Shown here: positions 1 through 5,431 of the stretch, in pieces
How positions within the stretch are numbered: position 1 is the first letter of the stretch
How the letters are laid out: each line of letters starts with the position of its first letter
Assembly (NCBI GenBank): GCA_046704825.1
Contig: JBJKRE010000347.1
Span: 1-7,499, forward strand
Length of the DNA: 7,499 nucleotides
Source: CAVRTJ01 sp046704825
GTDB taxonomy: Bacteria; Acidobacteriota; UBA4820; DSQY01
Direction: 5' to 3'
Position numbers and translations under genes: made by a program
The notes under the pieces: generated by a model
Told to the model about the DNA's origin: nothing
Seen by the model: only the letters and a program-made list of their open reading frames with translations
The model's database searches: none

Positions 1-812
1 AGGTACATCCGGATGCGCTCGGTGACGTAGGCGGCGAGCCCCTGGTCTTCGGCAGATTCCGTATAGAGGCCCAGCGGTTCCTTCCTGAATGTTTCGTACT
101 GCTGGCGAGTGATGTAGCCGGTCTTCCACATCCTGAAGAGCACGTAGTTCCGCCGCTCCATGGCGTGCCTGGGGTGGTTGGTGGGCGAGTAGTAGCTCGG
201 CCGCTGTATGACACCGGCGAGGACGGCCGCTTCGGGGATGGAGAGGTCCCTGGAAGGCTTTCCGAAGTAATAACGCGAGCTGGCCTCGATGCCGTAGTAG
301 CCCTTGCCGAAGCAGACCTTGTTCGCGTACATCTGCAGGATCTGGTTCTTCGTGTAGTGGCTCTCGATGTTTACTGCGAGGATCATCTCCTTGATCTTGC
401 GCTGGATGGTCTTTTGCGGCGTGAGGAAGTACTGCCGCGCGAGCTGCTGGGTCAGGGTACTCCCGCCCTGGCGTGCCGAAAGGTGCAGAAGGTCCTTGAT
501 CAGCGCCCGGAAGGCACCCTTGATGGATACCCCGTGGTGGTGGTAGAAGTCCGCGTCCTCCACGGCGATCAGGGCGTGAAAGAAGTTGGGGGACACGTCC
601 CCATACTGCACCAGTGTGCGCTTCTCGGCGCCGTACTCCTGGAGGACCTGGCCGTCCCTGCTGTATATGCGGGTCATGAGGTGGGGCGTGGTGAACTGCA
701 GGCTGTCGACCTCAGGGATATTGCGCGTCAGAAAAAGCCCGAGTGATATGCCCACCACGACGCCCGCGGTGAAGAACAGCAGTGTGAGTCGAATCCATTT
801 AACTTTTGGCAT
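1..812 (-). CDS. PBP1A-type class A penicillin-binding protein, N-terminal part (partial)
   Basis: Bifunctional peptidoglycan synthase of the inner membrane; only the first 270 residues, covering the anchor and the glycosyltransferase (GT51) domain, are inside the window, and the transpeptidase domain lies beyond the left edge. Seen: a hydrophobic anchor at about residues 8-28, then GT51 motif I EDADFYHHHG with the catalytic Glu85, motif II RQGGSTLTQQLARQ (114-127), motif III at about 155-175 and the family block LSIPEAAVLAGVIQRPSYYSP (190-210, split here by position only). These build glycan strands from lipid II. The ATG start overlaps the stop of the upstream cyclic-nucleotide-binding gene as TGATG and no Shine-Dalgarno is visible, so translational coupling is likely. 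Oddity: motif III reads KNQILQMYAN, with Gln160 where many relatives have a second conserved Glu. Family assignment is secure; the exact PBP subclass is less so. Confidence 0.95.
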   Translation of the reverse strand, partial: MPKVKWIRLTLLFFTAGVVVGISLGLFLTRNIPEVDSLQFTTPHLMTRIYSRDGQVLQEYGAEKRTLVQYGDVSPNFFHALIAVEDADFYHHHGVSIKGAFRALIKDLLHLSARQGGSTLTQQLARQYFLTPQKTIQRKIKEMILAVNIESHYTKNQILQMYANKVCFGKGYYGIEASSRYYFGKPSRDLSIPEAAVLAGVIQRPSYYSPTNHPRHAMERRNYVLFRMWKTGYITRQQYETFRKEPLGLYTESAEDQGLAAYVTERIRMY

Positions 813-1318
813 CAGGAATAGAAAAGCTTGTAGAAGCTTCGGAAGCTCTCATTTTCGCAAAGGGCCCTGTTGATGGCGAAGTAGTCCTGGACCTGATCGG
901 TCGTGGACCTGAGCCGTTGACACAGAAGGTTGAGGAGGTTCTTCCAGATCTTTGCCTGCAACTGAATCGAGCCGTCCAGGATCTCGTAGAAGTCGTTTCC
1001 GCCCAGCGTCAGCGCGATGGTATCGGTCTCAGCCTCCACTGTCGCAGAGGTGGGCGCACCGTCTATGATGCTCAATTCCCCGAAGGCTTCGGGACCCTCG
1101 ATCGTGGTGATCAGCACCCTTGAACCGTTCATGGTTCTGTAAACCCGTACCCGGCCCTCCAGCAACAGGAAGAGCTTGAAGCCTCCGTAGCCCTGTTCCA
1201 CGATGGTCGTACCTGCCGGGAACTGTTCCTCCGAAAAACGGCCGGCGAGAAGAGAGAACTCGCTTTCGGAAAGACCCTTGAGCAGCGGCAGTCTGGCGAG
1301 TTCTTCACGGTATTTCAT
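812..1318 (-). CDS. Stand-alone cyclic-nucleotide-binding domain protein
   Basis: A 168-residue protein made almost wholly of a CRP-type cNMP-binding beta-roll: an N-terminal helix with LARLPLLKGLSESE (about 7-20), strands with PAGTTIVEQG (34-43) and the LLLEGRVRVY segment (51-60), then the phosphate-binding cassette FGELSIIDGAPTSATV (79-94). A helical C-terminus ends in an aromatic-rich tail (SFRSFYKLFYS, 158-168). There is no helix-turn-helix, kinase or channel domain, so it is not a standard CRP-family transcription factor. In the cassette the usual Arg before Ser-Ala (Arg82 in E. coli CRP) is Thr90 here, so classical cAMP binding is doubtful. Start choice: an upstream in-frame ATG at 1369 exists, but the ATG at 1318 has GGAGG (1328-1332) nine bases ahead and lies downstream of the predicted promoter. 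It is coupled to the PBP gene by TGATG, which suggests a role linked to cell-wall synthesis (inference). Confidence 0.88.
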   Translation of the reverse strand: MKYREELARLPLLKGLSESEFSLLAGRFSEEQFPAGTTIVEQGYGGFKLFLLLEGRVRVYRTMNGSRVLITTIEGPEAFGELSIIDGAPTSATVEAETDTIALTLGGNDFYEILDGSIQLQAKIWKNLLNLLCQRLRSTTDQVQDYFAINRALCENESFRSFYKLFYS

Positions 1319-1341
1319 CGTCTCGCGCCTCCAGGTGAAAA

Positions 1342-1350
1342 TGGTAATAT
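1342..1350 (+). promoter_or_regulatory. Weak candidate extended -10 for the acyltransferase/exonuclease unit
   Basis: TGGTAATAT on the plus strand fits an extended -10 (TGn followed by TAATAT, 4 of 6 consensus bases), with no recognisable -35 upstream. A start near 1357 would leave a short leader that begins at the Shine-Dalgarno. It overlaps the leftward -10 box at 1341-1346, so the two promoters could not both be occupied. This is a weak motif match only. Confidence 0.22.
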
Positions 1351-1356
1351 GGTTCA

Positions 1357-1363
1357 AGGAGGG
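1357..1363 (+). promoter_or_regulatory. Strong ribosome binding site that decides a TTG start
   Basis: AAGGAGGG is a near-perfect Shine-Dalgarno, seven bases ahead of TTG at 1371. An in-frame ATG at 1341 lies upstream of this site and has no comparable signal, so the TTG is the preferred start of the acyltransferase gene. Confidence 0.75.
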
Positions 1364-1370
1364 AGTCAAT

Positions 1371-2282
1371 TTGAAGGACGCGGCGCGCTACGGCATCATG
1401 ATGCCCGGACAGCTTTTCGAGCGGCAGGGGATGGCCCGCCATCTCACGGGGAGTCCGGTCTTCAAGCGCATCGCGGGCGGCTATAACGCCCTGACTCAGA
1501 GCCGCTTCGAGACATGGGTGACGCAGGCGCCGCAGGAAGAAATCTCCGAGCGCTTCACGGCGCCCGGCGTCATGGTGCTCTACGACTGCCTCTGCGCCGA
1601 AATGGCGAGTTCCAGGTTCGGTTCGCCCGCCGCGGTCTGCGGGTATTCCCTGGGCTTCTACGCCGCGGCGGTCCACGCCCGTTCCATAACGGTGCAGTCT
1701 GCTCTCGGATGGCTTCATCGGGTGAACGCCTTCAACGCCCGTGATTTTCCCCCGGGGCGGTTCGGGGTGGCGGTGGCCACCGGCCTGTCGCGGCACGAAG
1801 TGGAAGAGGCGTTCGACGAGTGGGAGCTGGCGGGCCTCTTCGTCTCGAACGTTAACAACACCCGGCAGATCGTGTTTGCGGGCCCTTCGCACAGGGTCGG
1901 CGAAGCCATGCAGCGGCTGGCGAAGAGGGCCCTGTCCGTCCAGCCTGTGCCGCTGGATATCCCCCTTCACACTCCCCATATGAACCGCGCCAGGAGAGAG
2001 GTGGAAGGATGGTGGTCGACCGTGCCCGCCGCCACCCCCACATGCGAACTGATATCGCCCGTGGACGGTGCACCCGTCCGGAGCGGCAGGGCCTTCAAGC
2101 GGGAGATGCTCGTGTCGCTCGAATCGGCGACCGACTGGGTCTCGGTGATCAACACGCTGGACGAACTCGATCTGGACTGGGTTCTGGACCTCTCGCCCCA
2201 GGGAGAACTTGGGCGCATGGCCCGGTGGACCCGGCGCGACCTGGAGATCAGGCCCGTCTCAGTGTTGTGGGAAAGCGCGTAA
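1371..2282 (+). CDS. Divergent FabD-like ACP acyltransferase (malonyltransferase fold)
   Basis: A 303-residue protein of the malonyl-CoA:ACP transacylase fold, close to the usual FabD length of about 310. Seen: N-terminal PGQ (12-14), matching the first part of the FabD PGQGSQ motif but followed by LFERQG; the nucleophile elbow GYSLG with Ser93, where GHSLG is usual; Arg117 in WLHRV, at the place of the FabD carboxylate-binding Arg; and His200 in PLHTPHM, the likely catalytic His. The position matching E. coli Gln250, counted back from Trp256, is Ser249. The Ser-His pair and Arg are kept, so it could be active on malonyl or a related acyl-CoA, but the altered motifs and the lack of fab neighbours argue against its being the housekeeping FabD. 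The TTG start is supported by a strong Shine-Dalgarno. Its stop overlaps the next start as TAATG. Confidence 0.85.
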   Translation: MKDAARYGIMMPGQLFERQGMARHLTGSPVFKRIAGGYNALTQSRFETWVTQAPQEEISERFTAPGVMVLYDCLCAEMASSRFGSPAAVCGYSLGFYAAAVHARSITVQSALGWLHRVNAFNARDFPPGRFGVAVATGLSRHEVEEAFDEWELAGLFVSNVNNTRQIVFAGPSHRVGEAMQRLAKRALSVQPVPLDIPLHTPHMNRARREVEGWWSTVPAATPTCELISPVDGAPVRSGRAFKREMLVSLESATDWVSVINTLDELDLDWVLDLSPQGELGRMARWTRRDLEIRPVSVLWESA

Positions 2283-3073
2283 TGAGCGCGAGGGACGCGC
2301 ACGCGGCACTGCTCGACCGCCTGTTCGACATGATCACGCGGGAGGGGGAGCCTCAGCGCCTCGGCCCCGCCGCGGACGCGCTATTCCAGTCGCGGAGTCC
2401 CCTGGGCGGGCGCGTGCTGGAAGCCCTCGTGCGGAAGGACCCGCGGTTCGGGGTCAGAGACGGCCGGGTGTTCGCCTTGGAGAAGAAGGGAATCGCCGAG
2501 GACGTCCCACTCGAGTCCCTGGAGTTCGCGGTCCTGGATTTCGAGACAAACGGGTTCGCCCCCGGCGAGCGGGCCATCGAGGTCGGCATCGCCTGTTTCA
2601 AGATGAATCGGGAAGTCCAGGCATTTCAGACCCTGCTTAATCCTGGGACGACCATATCGCCGTTCGTCGTACGCCTGACGGGTATCCAGCCCCGAAGCCT
2701 GCGCGGAATGCCCTGTTTCGAAGACGTGTGGCCCGAGGTATCCGACCTTCTGGACGGAAGGCTTCTTGTGGCGCACAACCTGCCCTTCGACAGACGAATT
2801 CTCAGAAACGAAGTGCGAGTCGCGGGAGGGGACCCGAGGATCGGGGAAGACGGCCTGTGCACCCTCAAGCTGGCCCGGCGGCTCCTGCCCAAGGACGAGA
2901 GTAAGGGCCTGGACGCCCTGGCCGACCGCTTCGGATTCTCTTTCCAGGCCCGCCACCGGGCGCTGGACGACGCCAGGGTCACGGGAAGGGTCCTGTTCCG
3001 CCTCCTCGACATGGCGTCCGAATTCGGTCCCATGGATACACTGGGAGATCTGTGGGGGCTTCTCAGGAACTGA
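2282..3073 (+). CDS. DnaQ-like DEDDh 3'-5' exonuclease with an extra N-terminal domain
   Basis: A 263-residue protein whose C-terminal part (about 80-245) is an RNase T/DnaQ exonuclease domain. Exo I is VLDFETNG with Asp86 and Glu88; Exo II is AHNLPFDRRIL with His165 and Asp170; Exo III is HRALDDA with His225 and Asp230. All four acidic metal ligands and the general-base His of the DEDDh class are present, so it should digest DNA or RNA from the 3' end with two metal ions. The N-terminal 75 residues (LLDRLFDMITREGEP onward) look like a small helical, possibly winged-helix, domain; that is inference. It could be an epsilon-like proofreading subunit or a separate repair/trimming nuclease. The first 75 residues are not part of classical E. 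coli DnaQ. It starts inside the stop of the acyltransferase (TAATG), with only a weak GGGAAAG ahead, so translation is probably coupled. Confidence 0.92.
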   Translation: MSARDAHAALLDRLFDMITREGEPQRLGPAADALFQSRSPLGGRVLEALVRKDPRFGVRDGRVFALEKKGIAEDVPLESLEFAVLDFETNGFAPGERAIEVGIACFKMNREVQAFQTLLNPGTTISPFVVRLTGIQPRSLRGMPCFEDVWPEVSDLLDGRLLVAHNLPFDRRILRNEVRVAGGDPRIGEDGLCTLKLARRLLPKDESKGLDALADRFGFSFQARHRALDDARVTGRVLFRLLDMASEFGPMDTLGDLWGLLRN

Positions 3074-3101
3074 TGCCGGACTCCGGATGAGCACGCCGCG
3101 C

Positions 3102-3130
3102 TTGACCGTACCGGAACGGGGTCGTAGAAT
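3102..3130 (+). promoter_or_regulatory. Near-consensus sigma70-type promoter for a leaderless response-regulator mRNA
   Basis: TTGACC (3102-3107, 5 of 6) and TAGAAT (3125-3130, 5 of 6) are separated by exactly 17 bases. The ATG of the response regulator follows the -10 box after seven bases (3138), where transcription would be expected to begin, and no Shine-Dalgarno lies before that ATG. This is the best promoter in the window; the element lies wholly in the gap after the exonuclease stop. Confidence 0.65.
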
Positions 3131-3137
3131 CGCCGCC

Positions 3138-3512
3138 ATGGCCAGAATTCTAGTTTGCGACGATAACCCGGATATCATCGAACTGGTGGAATTCATCCTG
3201 TCGGGCGAGGGCTACACCGTGGAGACCGCCTCAAATGGAAGGCAGGTCCTGCAGGCCATCAGGGACGATCCGCCGGACCTCGTGCTTCTGGATCTCAGGA
3301 TGCCGGGCCTGGAGGGCATCGGGGTGCTCAGGATGCTCAACGGTCATGGAGAAACGTCACCGCCGGTGGTGGTGCTCTCGGCCAAGGGGCGGGCCGAAGA
3401 CCGCAAGGCGGCCATGGAGGCCGGCGCCAAGGCCTATCTCGTCAAGCCGTTCACGCTCCACGACCTTCTGGATACCGTGAAACGCTATCTTCCAAGTCCC
3501 TCGGACCTCTGA
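3138..3512 (+). CDS. Single-domain response regulator (CheY/DivK-like receiver)
   Basis: A 124-residue receiver domain with no output domain. Seen: the acidic pair Asp8-Asp9 in ILVCDDNPD, phosphoacceptor Asp52 in LVLLDLRMPG, switch residue Ser81 in VVLSAKG, and the conserved Lys103 in AYLVKPF. The length is that of a complete receiver, so it is not a truncated DNA-binding regulator. It would be phosphorylated by a histidine kinase encoded elsewhere and act through protein contacts or as a phosphorelay carrier. Start choice: an in-frame ATG at 3087 would add 17 residues, but the ATG at 3138 begins exactly where receivers normally begin and sits at the predicted transcription start. Its last 28 bases overlap the 3' end of the convergent glycosyltransferase gene. 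No partner kinase is present in the window. Confidence 0.93.
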   Translation: MARILVCDDNPDIIELVEFILSGEGYTVETASNGRQVLQAIRDDPPDLVLLDLRMPGLEGIGVLRMLNGHGETSPPVVVLSAKGRAEDRKAAMEAGAKAYLVKPFTLHDLLDTVKRYLPSPSDL

Positions 3513-5134
3513 CCCGGGCGAGGGGGGCCTCCGCCGGATCCTTTGCCAAGACTGTCAAGGGATCTGGGCGCCAGCAACCAGTAGGCGTCGTCGCCGATGA
3601 AGGTCGTGCGAAGCCGGACGAGGGCTCCGGCTGGCAGATGCGGCCAGGCGTCCTGGCGCACAAGCAGGCGGCGCCCGTGTCCCGCAAGCAGGAAAGAGAC
3701 CGCTCGGTGTTTTTCCACTCGGGTGAAGACGGGCGTCGTGGTCCGGGCGTAGAAATTCACGGACGGGACGAGAGTGGGGTAGACGCCCAGCCGCCCGCCG
3801 CCCTGGAGGACCGGTTCCAGTTCGGCCGCCAGGGCGGTGGGCGATTTCACGTGGTCCAGGGCCCTGACAACGGGAAGACCGGTCACCAGCACGAAAAGCA
3901 GCGAGAACGCGGCCATCGTTGCGACGCCCTGAGGAGTCCTTCGTCTTTTGATGGAAAGGAAGGCGACGAGGCAGCCCGCTACAAGCAGCAGCGCACCGGC
4001 CGCAATGGGTGCGCGGACCGACCGGTAATGGGCGGGTACCTGAGCCAGGCCGTAGCCTCCGAGGCCCAGAAAGACTGCCGCGAGGACCAGGAAGGTCCAC
4101 TGGAATCCACTTCTTGCTCCACCTGGCCCGTCCGCCTTTAAAATCCCGCGTGCGAGCAGGAGCGCCATCGCGGGAAAGATGGGCAGGATATAGACGGAGC
4201 GCTTTCCTTCCGAGAAAGAGAAGAACAGGAGATAGACCGCCATCCACACGAGGAGCAGAAGCACGTCAGGGTGCCTCCACGAACGGTTCCGTACGATTTG
4301 GTAGCCCACGGGAATCAGGAGCAGGGAGTAAGGCAGTCCATCTGTGAAGAGTACGCCGAAGTAATAGTAAAAAGGCGCCTTGTGGTGCCAGGGCTCGAAA
4401 TAGCGCTGAAGCGACTGGTGGAAGAGCAGGGCGTAGGGATAGTGCCAGCCCTCGACGAGGCCCGCGGTCACAAGCCACAGCGCCGACAGCAGGATGACGG
4501 CCGGGACGACCCAATGGAGGCCAAGCCTCCGCAGCCCGGGCCGGTCGCGGCGAGCGGCCAGGTAGCACATGAGTACGAGCCAGGGAAGAAGGCACCCCAC
4601 GGCGCCTTTGGCGAGGACACCCAAGGTGCCCAGAGCGGCCAGCCACAGTATACCGGGGAGCCGCCGTGTCCGGCCGTCTGCCACGCGGAGTCCCAGATAG
4701 ACCTGGGCGACCACCAGCGCCGTGAGCAGCATGTCGATCTGGCCGAACTGTGCCTGCCAGGCGAATTTGAACATGGACCCCAGGATCAGCGGCGCCAGCC
4801 AGGCGCCCTTGGGCCCCATGAGTTTCGAGCCGATCAGGCCGACGAGCATGAGGGCCAGGATGCCGCCGAGGAGGCTGGGAATCTTGACGGCCCAGGGGTG
4901 CACGGTGCCTGCCGGCAGGCTGGCGAGGCGCACCAGGTCGAAGAACAAGGGCGGCTTCTGGGTATAAAGGGCGCCGTTCAGCTTGGGGATGAGCCAGTTG
5001 CCGCTCTGGGCCATCTCGCGGCTCACCTCCGCGTAGCGCGCCTCGTCCGGGGCCCACACGCCCCTGAAGGGCAGGAATGCCGCCCATACTGCGAGGCAGG
5101 CTGCAAGGACCCAGAACAGGCGCTTGTTCGACAC
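3485..5134 (-). CDS. ArnT-like family 39/83 glycosyltransferase, multi-pass membrane protein
   Basis: A 549-residue integral membrane glycosyltransferase, close to the length of E. coli ArnT. Seen: a first membrane segment at about 5-22, then the catalytic-loop motif APDEARYAEVSREM (28-41) with Asp30-Glu31, the YTQKPPLFF motif (57-65), LGVLAKGAVG (171-180) and the later SEGKRSVYILPIFPA segment, with about eleven or twelve hydrophobic segments in all. The family transfers a sugar from a polyprenyl-phosphate carrier to lipid A, protein or another acceptor on the periplasmic side. The GTG start has GAGGA (5142-5146) seven bases ahead; that site lies at the end of the LAB_N gene, whose stop is three bases away. 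The last 25 or so residues are a Gly/Pro/Arg-rich tail that reaches into the convergent response regulator gene. The sugar and acceptor cannot be read from the sequence. Confidence 0.92.
   Translation of the reverse strand: MSNKRLFWVLAACLAVWAAFLPFRGVWAPDEARYAEVSREMAQSGNWLIPKLNGALYTQKPPLFFDLVRLASLPAGTVHPWAVKIPSLLGGILALMLVGLIGSKLMGPKGAWLAPLILGSMFKFAWQAQFGQIDMLLTALVVAQVYLGLRVADGRTRRLPGILWLAALGTLGVLAKGAVGCLLPWLVLMCYLAARRDRPGLRRLGLHWVVPAVILLSALWLVTAGLVEGWHYPYALLFHQSLQRYFEPWHHKAPFYYYFGVLFTDGLPYSLLLIPVGYQIVRNRSWRHPDVLLLLVWMAVYLLFFSFSEGKRSVYILPIFPAMALLLARGILKADGPGGARSGFQWTFLVLAAVFLGLGGYGLAQVPAHYRSVRAPIAAGALLLVAGCLVAFLSIKRRRTPQGVATMAAFSLLFVLVTGLPVVRALDHVKSPTALAAELEPVLQGGGRLGVYPTLVPSVNFYARTTTPVFTRVEKHRAVSFLLAGHGRRLLVRQDAWPHLPAGALVRLRTTFIGDDAYWLLAPRSLDSLGKGSGGGPPRPGQRSEGLGR
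3537..3564. other. Hairpin near the convergent gene ends
   Basis: GATCCTTTG (3537-3545) can pair with CAAGGGATC (3556-3564) across a ten-base loop, with one G-U pair in the plus-strand RNA. It lies 25 bases past the response regulator stop, inside the glycosyltransferase tail. No T run follows it, so it is not a standard intrinsic terminator; it could help end or protect the response regulator transcript, or be chance. Confidence 0.25.
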
Positions 5135-5137
5135 GGG

Positions 5138-5431
5138 CTATTCCTCGGCTTTCCGTCCGGCGCGCTCTTGGCGCCCTATGAGGATGAGGTTCCTGCTGTA
5201 GATCACGAGGCCCATGCTCTGCCCCAGTATGAAGACGGGATCCCTTCGGTAGATCGAATAGGCCAGAAGCATGAGCCCCCCCGCCAGGCTGAAGTACCAG
5301 AACTGCACGGGGACGACGCTCCTCTTTTCCCGCTCGCTGGCGATCCACTGCACAACGAACCGCATGAAAAAGGCAAACTGGGCGGTGAATCCGAGCACGA
5401 GCCAGAAGCGTGGCCAGGTCAGAAGGGTCAT
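5138..5431 (-). CDS. Small LAB_N membrane protein (lipid-A-disaccharide synthase N-terminal domain family)
   Basis: A 97-residue membrane protein that is a complete LAB_N domain (PF07578) without any LpxB catalytic part. Seen: hydrophobic segments at about 8-29, 43-61 and 66-86, with family signatures GFTAQFAFFMRFVVQWIASE (14-33), VPVQFWYFSLAGG (40-52), RRDPVFILGQSMG (62-74) and IYSRNL (77-82). The domain is known at the N-terminus of some LpxB proteins and as stand-alone proteins next to glycosyltransferases; its biochemical role is not established. Between a polyprenyl-sugar synthase and an ArnT-like transferase it is a candidate for carrier flipping or for recruiting the enzymes (inference). 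The ATG start overlaps the stop of the family 2 glycosyltransferase as ATGA. A short charged tail (RQERAGRKAEE) follows the last membrane segment. Confidence 0.92.
   Translation of the reverse strand: MTLLTWPRFWLVLGFTAQFAFFMRFVVQWIASEREKRSVVPVQFWYFSLAGGLMLLAYSIYRRDPVFILGQSMGLVIYSRNLILIGRQERAGRKAEE

Larger units (their letters stand above)
1341..1369 (-). promoter_or_regulatory. Predicted sigma70-type promoter for the cNMP-binding/PBP unit
   Basis: On the minus strand TTGACT (1369-1364, 5 of 6 consensus bases) is followed after exactly 17 bases by TACCAT (1346-1341, 4 of 6). The expected transcription start is near 1334, giving a leader of about 16 bases that just includes the GGAGG ribosome site at 1332-1328. 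The -35 box lies between the Shine-Dalgarno and the TTG start of the divergent acyltransferase gene, so the two units share this DNA. Confidence 0.5.

Noticed and set aside
165..746. Plus-strand open frame antisense to the PBP gene
   Set aside because: The minus strand has intact GT51 motifs throughout; the plus frame has no recognisable domain.
810..850. Repeated AAGCTT-like words near the end of the cNMP gene
   Set aside because: They are short, irregular and explained by codons for the aromatic C-terminal tail.
1319..1369. N-terminal extension of the cNMP-binding protein to ATG 1369
   Set aside because: It would begin at the predicted -35 box; ATG 1318 has GGAGG nine bases upstream and starts at the expected domain edge.
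1203..1370. In-frame upstream extension of the FabD-like protein, including ATG 1203 and ATG 1341
   Set aside because: The extension from 1203 overlaps the cNMP gene antisense and the family fold begins near the TTG; the only strong Shine-Dalgarno precedes TTG 1371.
1305..1979. Minus-strand open frame antisense to the FabD-like gene
   Set aside because: Rich in Arg, His and Gly with no family signature; the plus strand encodes the complete acyltransferase with its own ribosome site.
3073..3090. Five-codon open frame beginning in the exonuclease stop (TGATG) and ending at 3090
   Set aside because: Too short, no ribosome site, and no sign of a regulatory leader peptide; probably chance.
2381..3196. 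Long minus-strand open frame antisense to the exonuclease
   Set aside because: No motifs, low-complexity composition, and the plus strand carries an intact DEDDh nuclease.
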